The notes beneath the pieces are model-generated. The model was not told the origin of the DNA. It searched no databases and saw only the letters and a program-made list of their open reading frames with translations. Made by a program: the position numbers and the translations under genes. Source: Micromonospora costi (GTDB taxonomy: Bacteria; Actinomycetota; Actinomycetes; Mycobacteriales; Micromonosporaceae). From it: DNA of 64,000 nt. The first letter of the stretch is position 1. Every line of letters starts with the position of its first letter. Shown here in pieces: positions 50,344 to 59,243 of the stretch. The stretch covers positions 868,001-932,000 of the forward strand of contig NZ_RBAN01000002.1 of NCBI RefSeq assembly GCF_003626655.1, written 5' to 3'.

Positions 50344-50487
50344 CGGCCACCTCCACCGTCCGCTCCGATCCCCCCACCCGCGCGACGCCGAGGACGGGCC
50401 GTGACGTGCCGGCACGCGACGTCTGATCGGGGCCGTCGGGGGTAAGCGCCGCGGCAGCATCCGGTACGCGCCGCAACAGGAGGCACC

Positions 50488-52401
50488 GTGACCCTCACCG
50501 CGCCCACCGCCACCATCGGCCTCGACACCGCCGGCGAGCTGGCCGCCCAGTTGCGGGTGGATTCGGTCCGCTCCAGCACCAGTGCCGGGTCCGGCCACCC
50601 GACCTCCGGCATGTCCGCCGCCGACCTGTTCGCCGTGCTGGTGACCCGTCACCTGCGCTACGACTGGGACGACCCCCGCTCACCGGCGAACGACCACCTC
50701 ATCCTCTCCAAGGGTCACGCCTCCCCGCTGCTGTACTCGCTGTTCAAGGCCGTCGGGGTGATCTCGGACGACGAGCTGATGCAGGGCTACCGCCGGTTCG
50801 GGCAGCGCCTTCAGGGCCACCCCACGCCGGCACTGCCCTGGGTCGACGTCGCCACGGGCTCGCTCGGTCAGGGGCTGCCCGACGGCGTCGGCATCGCCCT
50901 CGCCGGGAAGTACCTCGACAAGCAGCCCTACCGCGTGTGGGTGCTCTGCGGCGACAGCGAGATGGCCGAGGGTTCCATCTGGGAGGCGCTGGACAAGGCC
51001 GCCTACTACCGGCTCGCGAACCTCGTGACCATGGTCGACGTCAACCGCCTCGGTCAGCGCGGCCCCACCGAGCTGGGCTGGGACGTCGACGCGTACGCCC
51101 GCCGGGCCGAGGCGTTCGGCACCCGGGTGCTGGTCGTCGACGGGCACGACGTGGCCGCCATCGACGAGGCCATGACCACCGCCGAGGACCGGAGCGCGGA
51201 CCGCCCCACGGTGATCCTGGCCCGCACCGTGAAGGGGCGGGGATTCTCCGAGGTCGAGGACAGCAACGACTGGCACGGCAAACCGTTCCCGCCCGACATG
51301 GCCGAACGCGCCGTCCGCGAACTCGGCGGCGAACGCCACCTGACCGTACGGGGGCCACGGCCCGAGCCGTCCTCCGCCGACGGTTCCAGCCCCACCAGCG
51401 ACCCGGCGGCCCGCCCCGTCACGACCCAACCGACCGAACCGCCGACGCCGGCCCGCTACGACCTGGGCGCGAAGGTGCCCACCCGCAAGGCGTACGGGGA
51501 CGCGCTGGTGGCGCTGGGCGCCCGGAACCCGCGCGTCGTGGCGCTCGACGGCGAGGTCAGCAACTCGACGTACGCCTTCGAGTTCGCCCGCGCCCACCCC
51601 GACCGGTACTTCGAGATGTTCATCGCCGAGCAGCAGATGGTCGCGGCGGCGACCGGGCTGGCCGTCCGCGGCTACCGTCCCTTCGCGTCCACCTTCGCCG
51701 CGTTCCTCACCCGGGCGTACGACTTCATCCGGATGGGCGCCGTCTCGGGTGTCGACCTGTCCCTGGTCGGTTCCCACGCCGGCGTCGAGATCGGCCCCGA
51801 CGGGCCGTCGCAGATGGGCCTCGAGGATCTCGCCATGATGCGGGCGGTGGACGGCTCGACCGTGCTCTACCCGAGCGACGCCACCAGCACGGTGGCCCTC
51901 ACCGAGGCGATGGCCGTCCTCCCCGGCATCAGCTACCTGCGCACCACCCGCGGCAAGTACCCGGTGCTCTATCCGGCCGGGGAGAGCTTCCCGGTCGGCG
52001 GGTCCAAGACGCTCCGCGCGTCCGACCAGGACGAGGTGACGCTCATCGGCGCCGGTGTCACCCTCCACGCCTGCCTCGCGGCCGCCGACGTGCTGGCCGG
52101 CGAGGGGATCCGGGCCAGGGTGGTCGACTGCTACTCGGTCAAGCCGATCGACGGCGCGGCGATCGCCGCCGCGGCGGCCGACACCGGCCGGATCGTGGTC
52201 GCCGAGGACCACCGCGCCGAGGGTGGCCTCGGCTCCGCCGTCAAGGACAGCCTGATCGCCGAGGGGCGGACCACGCCGTCCCTCGTCCACCTCGCCGTAC
52301 GCGGTATGCCGGGGTCCGGGTCGAGCAAGGAGCAGCTCGCCTGGGCGGGCATCGACGGCGACCACATCGCCTCGGCCGCCCGGTACCTGGTGCACGGCTG
52401 A
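50488..52401 (+). CDS. tkt: Transketolase
   Basis: A 637-residue thiamine-diphosphate enzyme of the pentose phosphate pathway. The N-terminal domain has AGSGHPTSGMSAADLF and LSKGHASPLLYSL (phosphate-binding His), GSLGQGLPDGVGIAL, and the ThDP site GDSEMAEGSIWEALDKAAYYRLANLVTMVDVN. A ~35-residue Pro/Thr linker (about 290-325) joins to the pyrimidine domain (VVALDGEVSNSTYAFEFA, MFIAEQQMVAAATGLAVRGYRPFASTFAAFLTRAYDFIRM). Length and linker match the shorter, animal-like transketolases rather than the ~700-residue main actinobacterial enzyme, so a second tkt may exist elsewhere. The GTG start follows AGGAGGCACC. Confidence 0.93.
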   Translation: MTLTAPTATIGLDTAGELAAQLRVDSVRSSTSAGSGHPTSGMSAADLFAVLVTRHLRYDWDDPRSPANDHLILSKGHASPLLYSLFKAVGVISDDELMQGYRRFGQRLQGHPTPALPWVDVATGSLGQGLPDGVGIALAGKYLDKQPYRVWVLCGDSEMAEGSIWEALDKAAYYRLANLVTMVDVNRLGQRGPTELGWDVDAYARRAEAFGTRVLVVDGHDVAAIDEAMTTAEDRSADRPTVILARTVKGRGFSEVEDSNDWHGKPFPPDMAERAVRELGGERHLTVRGPRPEPSSADGSSPTSDPAARPVTTQPTEPPTPARYDLGAKVPTRKAYGDALVALGARNPRVVALDGEVSNSTYAFEFARAHPDRYFEMFIAEQQMVAAATGLAVRGYRPFASTFAAFLTRAYDFIRMGAVSGVDLSLVGSHAGVEIGPDGPSQMGLEDLAMMRAVDGSTVLYPSDATSTVALTEAMAVLPGISYLRTTRGKYPVLYPAGESFPVGGSKTLRASDQDEVTLIGAGVTLHACLAAADVLAGEGIRARVVDCYSVKPIDGAAIAAAAADTGRIVVAEDHRAEGGLGSAVKDSLIAEGRTTPSLVHLAVRGMPGSGSSKEQLAWAGIDGDHIASAARYLVHG

Positions 52402-52422
52402 CCCCGCTCCCGCCACCGGCGG

Positions 52423-53175
52423 TCACCGGGCCAGTCGCCCCGCGACCCAGGTGGCCGCCTGCTCGACCGCGCCCCTGGACTGCTCGGTGTGGTCCAGCAT
52501 GTCGAACCCGTGCTGCCCGTCCGGCACGTCGAGCACCTCCACCGGCACACCGCTGTCGTCCGCCGCGCGGAGGAACGCCGTCACGGTCCCGGCCACCTCG
52601 TCGCGCTCCCGGCCGACCCGGGTCAGCAGCAACGGCGGTACGGGTGCCCCCGTCCCGCCGATCGCCGCGGCCGGGTCGAACACGGGGTCGACCCGCCAGC
52701 CCGGCAGCGGCGCCAGCAGCGGATACGTCAACGCGACGGCCCGTAGCCAGGCCGGCCGCTCGCGGAGCCAGGGGCTGCTCAGCAGGCCCCCGCCGGAGAA
52801 GAACCAGAGGGCGGTCCGTTCAGCGTCGACGCGTGGGTCGGCGCGCACCCGGTTCACAGCGGAGGCCACGTCCCGCGCGGCCAGGGGGTAGTCGACGACC
52901 CTCCCGTCCGGTGCGGCGACGACGCCCAGCCGGTGTTCGACGACGGCCGCGACCAGGCCGAGCGAGGCGAGCAGGTTGCCGTAACCGCGGTAGACGGGCC
53001 AGTCGCGCGGCCCGGGTTCGAGGTCGGGGGGTAGGGGCCCGCCGTGGACGACGACCACCGCGGGCCGGGGCTGCCCACCCTCCGGGACGTACCAGTCGAC
53101 GTTCGCCTCCCGCTCGCGGTGGCACTCGCGCGGGGTCAGGACGAAGGGGCGAAGGAAGTTCGGCGTCTCTCCCAC
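52423..53175 (-). CDS. Alpha/beta hydrolase with atypical nucleophile elbow
   Basis: A 250-residue hydrolase-fold protein: VDWYVPEGGQPRPAVVVVHGGPLPPD, AARDVASAVNRVRADPRVDAERTALWFFSGGGLLSSPWL, and a C-terminal GQHGFDMLDHTEQS with the expected His. The elbow reads FFSGGG rather than G-x-S-x-G, which may reduce or alter activity. It resembles dienelactone hydrolase or peptidase S9-like small esterases. CAGACT lies 6 nt before the GTG, hinting at a leaderless transcript. It is convergent with transketolase. Confidence 0.82.
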   Translation of the reverse strand: MGETPNFLRPFVLTPRECHREREANVDWYVPEGGQPRPAVVVVHGGPLPPDLEPGPRDWPVYRGYGNLLASLGLVAAVVEHRLGVVAAPDGRVVDYPLAARDVASAVNRVRADPRVDAERTALWFFSGGGLLSSPWLRERPAWLRAVALTYPLLAPLPGWRVDPVFDPAAAIGGTGAPVPPLLLTRVGRERDEVAGTVTAFLRAADDSGVPVEVLDVPDGQHGFDMLDHTEQSRGAVEQAATWVAGRLAR

Positions 53176-53312
53176 GATCGGAGTCTGCCGGCGGGTACGC
53201 GTCCCGCCAACCCCCGGTCGCCGCCGCTCGGCCGCCGGCGTTCGGCTGCCGCCCTCGCCACCGCTCGGCCTCCGAGCCTGGACGGCGGGCGGACGGGCGG
53301 ACGGCGCGGGTG

Positions 53313-53342
53313 CCCGCCCGGCGGCGTCGTCCGCCGGGCGGG
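53313..53342 (-). terminator. Hairpin terminator after arsI
   Basis: 12-bp arms (CCCGCCCGGCGG and its complement) around CGTCGT, 14 bp beyond the arsI stop on the minus strand. Confidence 0.6.
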
Positions 53343-53356
53343 CGCGCCCCTCGCCG

Positions 53357-53827
53357 TCAGCAGCAGGCCGGCGCGGTTCCGCTGGCCGCCGTCTCGTCCG
53401 TCCCGGCCCCGTCCGCCTCGCCGCAGCGGCACTCCTCGGTGCCCGCCTTGGCGAGCGTGTCGGCGTCGGCCTTGACGGTGTAGACCTCCCAGGGCTCGTC
53501 GCCGGGGCCGCGCACCCAGACCTTGTCCTGGAGGGCGTAGCAGCACTCGGTGTCGTTCTCCTCGAGCGTGACGAGACCGGCGTCGGTGAGGCGCCGCGTG
53601 GCGGCGGTGACGTCGTCGGTGTCGAACACCTCGACGCCCAGGTGGTCCATCACGGTGGGCCGGTCGGGCTCGCCCTCGATCAGGACGAGCTTCAGCGGCG
53701 GGTTCTCGACCGCGAAGTTGGCGTAGCCGGGACGGCGCTTGGCCGGCTCGACGCCGAAGAGCTTCGCGTAGAAGGCGACGGAGCCCTCCAGGTCGGACAC
53801 CCGCAGGGCGAGCTGGACACGGGACAT
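53357..53827 (-). CDS. arsI: ArsI/CadI-family dioxygenase (C-As lyase-like)
   Basis: A 156-residue VOC-fold protein: VQLALRVSDLEGSVAFYAKLFGVEPAKRRPGYANFAVENPPLKLVL, MDHLGVEVFDT (metal His), and ENDTECCYALQDKVWVRGPGDEPWEVY, in which the vicinal Cys pair is the arsenic-binding signature of ArsI. It should cleave trivalent methylarsenicals or roxarsone-type aromatic arsenicals. The C-terminal tail adds a Cys-rich extension (CRCGEADG, closing ACC), possibly more thiol ligands. It is divergent from arsR and shares its operator. Confidence 0.92.
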   Translation of the reverse strand: MSRVQLALRVSDLEGSVAFYAKLFGVEPAKRRPGYANFAVENPPLKLVLIEGEPDRPTVMDHLGVEVFDTDDVTAATRRLTDAGLVTLEENDTECCYALQDKVWVRGPGDEPWEVYTVKADADTLAKAGTEECRCGEADGAGTDETAASGTAPACC

Positions 53828-53877
53828 CGTTTCCCCCTTGTCTAGACGATTATCGAAGCAGGCCTCACTGTTGCACC

Positions 53878-53917
53878 CTGTTTCGACGTCTGTCAAGCTA
53901 GAGAAATGTCGAAACAG
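53878..53917. promoter_or_regulatory. ArsR operator
   Basis: Perfect 10-bp arms CTGTTTCGAC (53878-53887) and GTCGAAACAG (53908-53917), 20 nt apart. The right arm overlaps the arsR start codon, and the left arm lies between arsR and arsI, so one repressor could shut both directions. Confidence 0.65.
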
Positions 53918-54274
53918 AGCCTGCCGGTGGTGGACCTCCAAGCGGTCGCCTGCTGCTCGCCCATCGCCGTCCGACCCATGGACGCCGAGCAGGCCGCGGT
54001 GGTCGCGCCGATGTTCAAGGCCCTCGGCGACCCGATCCGGCTGCGCCTGATGTCGATGATCGCCTCGGTGCCCGAGATCTGCGTCTGCGACCTGACCCCG
54101 GCGTTCGACGTGTCCGGCCCGACCATCTCCCACCACCTGAAGGTGCTGCGCGAGACCGGTCTGGTCGACGCCGAGCGCCGCGGCACGTGGGTGTGGTACC
54201 GGGTCCGACCCGAGGTGTTCCGGCAGCTCGGCGCCCTGCTCGACGTACCCGCCGCCACGTCGGCGGACGCGTGA
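53906..54274 (+). CDS. arsR: ArsR-family arsenic-responsive repressor
   Basis: A 122-residue winged-helix repressor: FKALGDPIRLRLMSMIASVPEICVCDLTPAFDVSGPTISHHLKVLRETGLVDAERRGTWVWYRV. The CVC of the alpha-3 helix (ICVCDL) plus the N-terminal CC pair (VACCSP) form the As(III) sensor. It represses the operon until arsenite binds. Its stop overlaps the aquaporin GTG by 4 bp. Confidence 0.95.
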   Translation: MSKQSLPVVDLQAVACCSPIAVRPMDAEQAAVVAPMFKALGDPIRLRLMSMIASVPEICVCDLTPAFDVSGPTISHHLKVLRETGLVDAERRGTWVWYRVRPEVFRQLGALLDVPAATSADA

Positions 54275-55008
54275 GCCGCACCCTGGCGCGGCGCGCCTCG
54301 GCCGAGTTCGCCGGCACCGCGCTGCTGGTCACCGCCGTCGTCGGCTCCGGGATCACCGCCGCCCGGCTCTCCCCCGGCGACGTGGGGCTCCAGCTGCTGG
54401 AGAACGCGATCGCCACCGCGTTCGCCCTGGGCGCGCTCATCCTGATGGTCGGGCCCGTCTCCGGAGCCCACCTCAACCCCGTGGTCTCCGCCGTCGACTG
54501 GTGGCTCGGCCGTCGCGCCGGCACCGGCCTCACCGGGCCGGACCTCGCCGGGTACGCGGTCGCGCAGGTGGCCGGCGCGATCGCCGGAGCCGTCCTGGCG
54601 AACGTGATGTTCGACCTGTCGCCCGTCGCCTGGGCATCGACCCCGCGCACCGGCGGGAACCTGTTGCTGGCCGAGGTGGTCGCCACCGCCGGCCTGGTCG
54701 TCCTCATCGTGGCCCTCGCCCGCAGCGGCCGTACCGCCGCCGCGTCCGCCGCCGTCGGCGCCTACATCGGCGCCGCCTACTGGTTCACGTCGTCCACCTC
54801 GTTCGCCAACCCGGCCGTCACCGTCGGCCGGGCGTTCACCGACACGTTCGCCGGCATCGCCCCGTCGTCGGTGCCCGGCTTCGTGGCCGCCCAACTCGTG
54901 GGCGGCCTGGTCGCCGTCGCCGCGATCGCCGCCTGGTACCCCCACCCCGAACGCGCGGCCGATGCCGTCGTCGTACCCCCGCTGGCCGAGGAGACCGCAC
55001 GCCCATGA
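54271..55008 (+). CDS. MIP/aquaporin-family channel of the ars operon
   Basis: A 245-residue six-helix channel. The two half-helix motifs are SGAHLNPVVSAVD and TSFANPAVTVGR, both with NPA-like triplets (first is NPV). In arsenic operons such aquaglyceroporins (AqpS-type) let trivalent arsenic species leave the cell, sometimes replacing an ArsB/Acr3 pump; no such pump is in this cluster. GTGA overlap with arsR and ATGA overlap with the next gene make it part of a tightly coupled operon. Confidence 0.92.
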   Translation: MSRTLARRASAEFAGTALLVTAVVGSGITAARLSPGDVGLQLLENAIATAFALGALILMVGPVSGAHLNPVVSAVDWWLGRRAGTGLTGPDLAGYAVAQVAGAIAGAVLANVMFDLSPVAWASTPRTGGNLLLAEVVATAGLVVLIVALARSGRTAAASAAVGAYIGAAYWFTSSTSFANPAVTVGRAFTDTFAGIAPSSVPGFVAAQLVGGLVAVAAIAAWYPHPERAADAVVVPPLAEETARP

Positions 55009-55514
55009 CCGTCACGTCCACCGGCATCACGATCACCGCCATGACCGACGCGCACGCCGACGCCGTCCTGGACATCTACCGGCTCGGCATCGCCACCGGC
55101 AACGCCACCTTCGAGACCGAACCGCCCACGTGGCAGAGCTTCACCACGACCCGGATGCCCGGTCACCGCTGGGTCGCCGTCGACACGGCCGGCCGCGTCC
55201 TCGGCTGGATCGCCTGCTCACCCGTGTCGGACCGCTGCGTGTACGCGGGCGTGGTCGAGCACTCCGTCTACGTGCACCCCGACGCGCGCGGCCGGGGCGT
55301 CGGGCGGGCCCTGCTGGACGCGCTGATCACCTCCACCGAGCACGCCGGGATCTGGACCATCCAGTCCGGCGTCTTCCCGGAGAACGTCGCCAGCCTCGCG
55401 CTGCACGCCACCTGCGGCTTCCGCGTCGTCGGCACCCGCCAGCGCATCGGCCGCCACCACGGCGTCTGGCGCGACGTGACCCTCATCGAACGCCGCAGCC
55501 CCGTCGTCGCCTGA
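55005..55514 (+). CDS. arsN1: GNAT acetyltransferase, ArsN1-like
   Basis: A 169-residue acetyltransferase: DAVLDIYRLGIATGNATFETEPPTWQSFTT, YAGVVEHSVYVHPDARGRGVGRALLDALI, NVASLALHATCGFRVVGTRQRIGRHHGVWRDVTLIER. The layout matches phosphinothricin acetyltransferase-like enzymes; those in ars operons (ArsN1) acetylate the arsenical antibiotic arsinothricin. The position inside the operon supports that over a phosphinothricin role. The start overlaps the aquaporin stop as ATGA. Confidence 0.85.
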   Translation: MTVTSTGITITAMTDAHADAVLDIYRLGIATGNATFETEPPTWQSFTTTRMPGHRWVAVDTAGRVLGWIACSPVSDRCVYAGVVEHSVYVHPDARGRGVGRALLDALITSTEHAGIWTIQSGVFPENVASLALHATCGFRVVGTRQRIGRHHGVWRDVTLIERRSPVVA

Positions 55515-55527
55515 GCGGAAGGCCACC

Positions 55528-55938
55528 ATGACCGACAAACCCCGCGTCCTGTTCCTCTGCGTCCACAACGCCGGGCGCTCCCAGATGGCTGCCGGCTGGC
55601 TACGCCACCTCGCCGGCGACACCGTCGAGGTACGCTCCGCCGGCACCGAGCCCGCCGACCGGATCAACCCGGTCGCCGTCGACGCCATGCGCGAGGTCGG
55701 CATCGACATCACCGGCGCCGCACCCGCGCTGCTCGACCACGACACGGCGGGCGCCAGCGACGTCATCGTCAGCATGGGCTGCGGGGACGCCTGCCCCGTC
55801 TTCCCCGGCAAGCGGTACGAGGACTGGAAACTGGCCGACCCGGCCGGCCAGCCCATCGAGGTCGTACGCGAGATCCGCGACGACATCCGCGGCCGGGTCG
55901 CCGCCCTGCTCGACGACCTGACCGCGACCCGACGCTGA
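55528..55938 (+). CDS. arsC: Arsenate reductase, LMW-phosphatase type
   Basis: A 136-residue enzyme reducing As(V) to As(III). The P-loop VLFLCVHNAGRSQMAAGWL has the catalytic Cys and Arg; VRSAGTEPADRINPVAVDAMREVGIDI follows, and IVSMGCGDACPVFPGKRYEDWKLADPAG carries the two resolving Cys. Actinobacterial members use thioredoxin or mycothiol/mycoredoxin. GAGCGGAAGG precedes the ATG. It is the last gene of the arsR operon. Confidence 0.94.
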   Translation: MTDKPRVLFLCVHNAGRSQMAAGWLRHLAGDTVEVRSAGTEPADRINPVAVDAMREVGIDITGAAPALLDHDTAGASDVIVSMGCGDACPVFPGKRYEDWKLADPAGQPIEVVREIRDDIRGRVAALLDDLTATRR

Positions 55939-55991
55939 TCCACACTGGATCGCGGAACGGCGGTATCCACCCGGCGGGCGGGCCCCCGGTC

Positions 55992-56867
55992 TCAGTCCTC
56001 GCCGTCGAGCACGGCGCGCAGCCGGCGCGCGAACGCCTCGGGCTGACCCGGATATCCGGACTCCGCGTCGAGGAAGCCGCCGTGGTGACTGGGGAACACG
56101 GTCGGCTGCCGGCCGAACAGTTCGGCGGCGGCGGCCACCGACGTGCGGCCGGTGAAGATGTCCCCCGACTCCTCGCCCACCGCGACCACGATGCGGGTCG
56201 GCGCCTCGACCAGGGCGTCACGCTCGGGACGGTAGCTGCTGACCGCCCAGGACCGGTCCGACAGCAGAGGGTCGTCCCGGGAGCCGTCGTCCTCGCTCGG
56301 CATGCCGAACTGGCCCGGATCCGGCACGGGCTTCGCGAAGTAGTCGTCGGTGAACTCGCCCCGCCACGACGTCATGGCGATGAAGGCCGCCATGCCGGCA
56401 TTCCGGCCCCCGGCCTCGTACGCGTCCCGCACGGCGGCGCGAGCGCGCTCGGCGGCCTCGGCGTCGGGCAGCACCGGAATGAGTGGCGGTTCGTGCGCCA
56501 CCAGCGTCGTCACGTCGTGGGGAAAGGCCGCCACCAGCGCCAGCGCGGTCACCGCCCCGCCACTGCTGCCGAACAACTCGACCGGCCCGACCCCCAACGC
56601 CTCGATGATCGCGTGCACGTCGGCGGCCTGGACGGTCGGGTCGTGGTCGGTCCGGCCGTCCCGGCGGCGGCTGCGGCCCAGACCGCGGGGGTCGTAGGTG
56701 ACCACCGTTCGCTCGGGCAGGTGCGAGACCAGCGCCGTGAAGCCGCTGGCGTCCATCGGCTGGCCGATCAGGAACAGCGGCGGGCGTCCGTCGGCCGTCG
56801 GCAGCGGGCCGTGCACGTCGTAGACGAGGTCGGCCCCGTCGGTCTCCAGCGTGTGCGTGTCCGTCAT
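55992..56867 (-). CDS. Alpha/beta hydrolase
   Basis: A 291-residue hydrolase: PLFLIGQPMDASGFTALVSHLPERTVVTYDPRGLGRS, VELFGSSGGAVTALALVAAFP (nucleophile Ser in GSSGG), and a closing FPSHHGGFLDAESGY with the His. The cap region (residues 130-220) is variable. It resembles actinobacterial hydrolases of unknown substrate. The ATG (MTDTHTLETDG) follows GGAGGT at a long spacing. It is convergent with arsC. Confidence 0.87.
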   Translation of the reverse strand: MTDTHTLETDGADLVYDVHGPLPTADGRPPLFLIGQPMDASGFTALVSHLPERTVVTYDPRGLGRSRRRDGRTDHDPTVQAADVHAIIEALGVGPVELFGSSGGAVTALALVAAFPHDVTTLVAHEPPLIPVLPDAEAAERARAAVRDAYEAGGRNAGMAAFIAMTSWRGEFTDDYFAKPVPDPGQFGMPSEDDGSRDDPLLSDRSWAVSSYRPERDALVEAPTRIVVAVGEESGDIFTGRTSVAAAAELFGRQPTVFPSHHGGFLDAESGYPGQPEAFARRLRAVLDGED

Positions 56868-57113
56868 GGCGTTGTCGACCTCCCGCGGTGGTCCGGCACA
56901 GCGCTTCGGAACGTTACGCCTCGCGCGCCCCGCCCGCCGACCCGTCGGAGGCGACACGCGGACACGCGGCGCGACACCCCGCGAGCAGCGGCGGCCCCGG
57001 GGCTGGCCGTAGCACGCCGCGTTGGCCTGGCGGTACCGTCACCGTCGTCGTGCAGCGGGACCGGGCGGCGATGACCGAGGTTCCGACCGGTGGCCCGGGT
57101 ATAGGGTGCGCCG

Positions 57114-58481
57114 GTGGAGGATCCGAGCCGGCTGTTCCGCGCAGCCGCTGACCACGCAGCCGATTACCGCCGGTCGTTGCCGGACCGGCCGGTCGGAGCG
57201 CCCCTGGACGACGCCGCGCTGGTCGACGCGTTCGCCGGGCCGTTGCCCTCCGCCCCCTCTCCCCCGGAGCAGGTGCTGGCGGACCTGCTCGCCGCGGCCG
57301 AGCCCGGTCTGGTCGCCAGCGCCGGCCCGCGGTACTTCGGTTTCGTGGTCGGCGGTGCGTTGCCGGCGGCAACCGCGGCCGACATCGTCGCCGCCGGTTG
57401 GGACCAGCTCGCGACGAACGCCGTCACGTCGCCGGCCGCTGTCGCGGCCGAGGCTGCCGCCGGCGCCTGGTTGAAGCAGCTGCTGGGGATCCCGGCGTGG
57501 GCATCGGTCGGTTTCGTCACCGGATGTCAGGCGGCCAACACGGTCGGGCTGGCCGCCGCCCGACACCGGGTGCTGGCGGATGCGGGCTGGGACGTGGAAC
57601 GGCGCGGGCTGCTCGGTGCGCCACGGATCCGGGTGATCGCCGGGGACGAGCGGCACGCGACCATCGACCGGTCGCTGCGCCTGCTCGGCCTCGGGACGGA
57701 CGTGGTGGAGCCGGTGCCCGCCGACCCGAACGGTGCCATCGACCTCGCAGGATTGCGGGAGGTGCTGCGCGCCGGCTCCCCCGGCCCCACCATCGTGTGC
57801 CTTCAGTCCGGCAACGTGAACACCGGCGCCTGCGACCAGCTGCGGGAGGCGTGCGAGCTGGTCCACCGGCACGGCGGGTGGGTGCATGTGGACGGGGCGT
57901 TCGGGCTGTGGGCCGGTGCGAGCCCCGCCACCCGGCACCTGGTGGACGGGCTGGACCTGGCGGACTCGTGGGCCTGCGACGGCCACAAGTGGCTGAACAT
58001 CCCGTACGACTCGGCCTTCGCGTTCTGCGCGCACCCCGACGTGCACGCGGCGGCGATGTCCTACACCGCCGCGTACCTCGTCGGTTCCGGCGGTGTACCG
58101 GTGGGCGCGGAGCTGACCGCCGAGTCCTCGCGCCGGGCGCGCGGGTTCGCCGTGTGGGCGGGGCTGCGGGAGCTGGGCAGCGACGGGGTCGCGGCACTGG
58201 TCGATCGCTGCTGCGCGCTCGCCCGCCGATTCGCCGAGTCTCTGACCTCGGCGGGGTTCGAGGTGGCGAACGAGGTGGTCCTCAACCAGGTGCTGGTCAG
58301 CTTCGGCGACGACGCGCGCACCGACCAGGTGGTGGCGGCGGTGCAGGCCGACGGCACCTGTTGGGCGGGCGGTACGACCTGGCGGGGACGACGATTCATG
58401 CGGATCTCGGTGTCGAACGCGACCACGACCGAGGAGGACGTGGACCGGTCGGTCGCCGCGATCGTCCGCGTCGCCGCGTAG
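57114..58481 (+). CDS. Pyridoxal-phosphate-dependent group II decarboxylase
   Basis: A 455-residue aspartate aminotransferase-fold enzyme: GPRYFGFVVGGALPAATAADIVAAGWDQLATN, FVTGCQAANTVGLAAARHR (cofactor phosphate site), CLQSGNVNTGACDQL, GGWVHVDGAFGLWAGA (the Asp contacting the pyridine), and the Schiff-base Lys in WACDGHKWLNIPYD. It is related to tyrosine/aromatic amino acid and glutamate decarboxylases, but substrate not resolvable. TAGGGT stands 6 nt before the GTG, so the mRNA is probably leaderless. Confidence 0.92.
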   Translation: MEDPSRLFRAAADHAADYRRSLPDRPVGAPLDDAALVDAFAGPLPSAPSPPEQVLADLLAAAEPGLVASAGPRYFGFVVGGALPAATAADIVAAGWDQLATNAVTSPAAVAAEAAAGAWLKQLLGIPAWASVGFVTGCQAANTVGLAAARHRVLADAGWDVERRGLLGAPRIRVIAGDERHATIDRSLRLLGLGTDVVEPVPADPNGAIDLAGLREVLRAGSPGPTIVCLQSGNVNTGACDQLREACELVHRHGGWVHVDGAFGLWAGASPATRHLVDGLDLADSWACDGHKWLNIPYDSAFAFCAHPDVHAAAMSYTAAYLVGSGGVPVGAELTAESSRRARGFAVWAGLRELGSDGVAALVDRCCALARRFAESLTSAGFEVANEVVLNQVLVSFGDDARTDQVVAAVQADGTCWAGGTTWRGRRFMRISVSNATTTEEDVDRSVAAIVRVAA

Positions 58482-58517
58482 GCCGAACATGGAGGGTACG
58501 GCCGCAACAGGCTGTCG

Positions 58518-58649
58518 ATGATGCACGACTTCACCGCTGAAGCCTCCGCCCGGTCGATGGTCGACCGGATGAGGAAGACCTCGGCTGGGACCTGGCGGGA
58601 TCTCACGGAGGCGGTCCGGCAGGAGTCCAACCGCCGACAGATCCGCTAG
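58518..58649 (+). CDS. Possible small protein
   Basis: 43 codons: MMHDFTAEASARSMVDRMRK, then TSAGTWRDLTEAVRQESNRR and a short end. It is charged, helical and lacks low-complexity bias. It sits between the decarboxylase and a convergent VOC gene. It could be a genuine small protein or the remnant of a larger gene; I recognise no family. Confidence 0.4.
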   Translation: MMHDFTAEASARSMVDRMRKTSAGTWRDLTEAVRQESNRRQIR

Positions 58650-58667
58650 CTCGTGCGGACGGCAGCG

Positions 58668-59078
58668 CTACTCGCTCTTGGACCAGATGGGGCCCTGCTC
58701 GGTCCAGGTGACACCCTTGTTGCGGCAGAGGCAGAACGGGTGGCCGACGGGGTCGGTGTAGACGCGCCAGCCGTAGCCGTCGGGGCCGACGGAGTCCTGC
58801 CGCAGGGTCGCGCCGAGGGCCAGGACGCGGCTCTGTTCGGCCTCGATGTCGTCGACTTCGAAGTCGAGATGGAACTGCTTGGGGTGCTCGCTGTCGGGCC
58901 ACTGCGGGGCGCGGTAGTCCTCCACCCGGATGAAGGCCAGTTCGATCTCGCCGAACCGGATACCGGCCCAGTCACCGTGGCTGCCCTCCTTGACCGGGCG
59001 GCCCGTCACCTCCGAATAGAAGGCTGCCAGCGCCATCGTGTCCGGGCAGTCGATGATGAAGTCGGTGAGTCGCAGCAT
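58668..59078 (-). CDS. VOC-family protein
   Basis: A 136-residue glyoxalase-like single-domain protein: LTDFIIDCPDTMALAAFYSEVTGRPVKEGSHGDWAGIRFGEIELAFIRVEDY, then QFHLDFEVDDIEAEQSRVLALGATLRQ and VYTDPVGHPFCLCRNKG. His in FHLDFE and VGHPFC plus acids may bind metal. The substrate is unknown. AAGATT stands 6 nt before the ATG. Confidence 0.87.
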   Translation of the reverse strand: MLRLTDFIIDCPDTMALAAFYSEVTGRPVKEGSHGDWAGIRFGEIELAFIRVEDYRAPQWPDSEHPKQFHLDFEVDDIEAEQSRVLALGATLRQDSVGPDGYGWRVYTDPVGHPFCLCRNKGVTWTEQGPIWSKSE

Positions 59079-59243
59079 CCGGCGAATCTTGCCACAAGAT
59101 CAAACACGCCGGAAGTTGAGACAGATCCCAGAGCCGCGACCCTGACAGTTGGGCATCGGTATCAGAACCGCGTGACACTGGGTCGGGTCTTGAGCGCAGA
59201 GATGAACTCCGGGATGCGGGGCGTGGTGACCGACAGCGTCAGG

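Noticed and set aside
50937..53483. 848-codon plus-strand frame rich in Arg and Pro
   Set aside because: It overlaps transketolase in another frame and two minus-strand genes; composition is typical of out-of-frame high-GC DNA.
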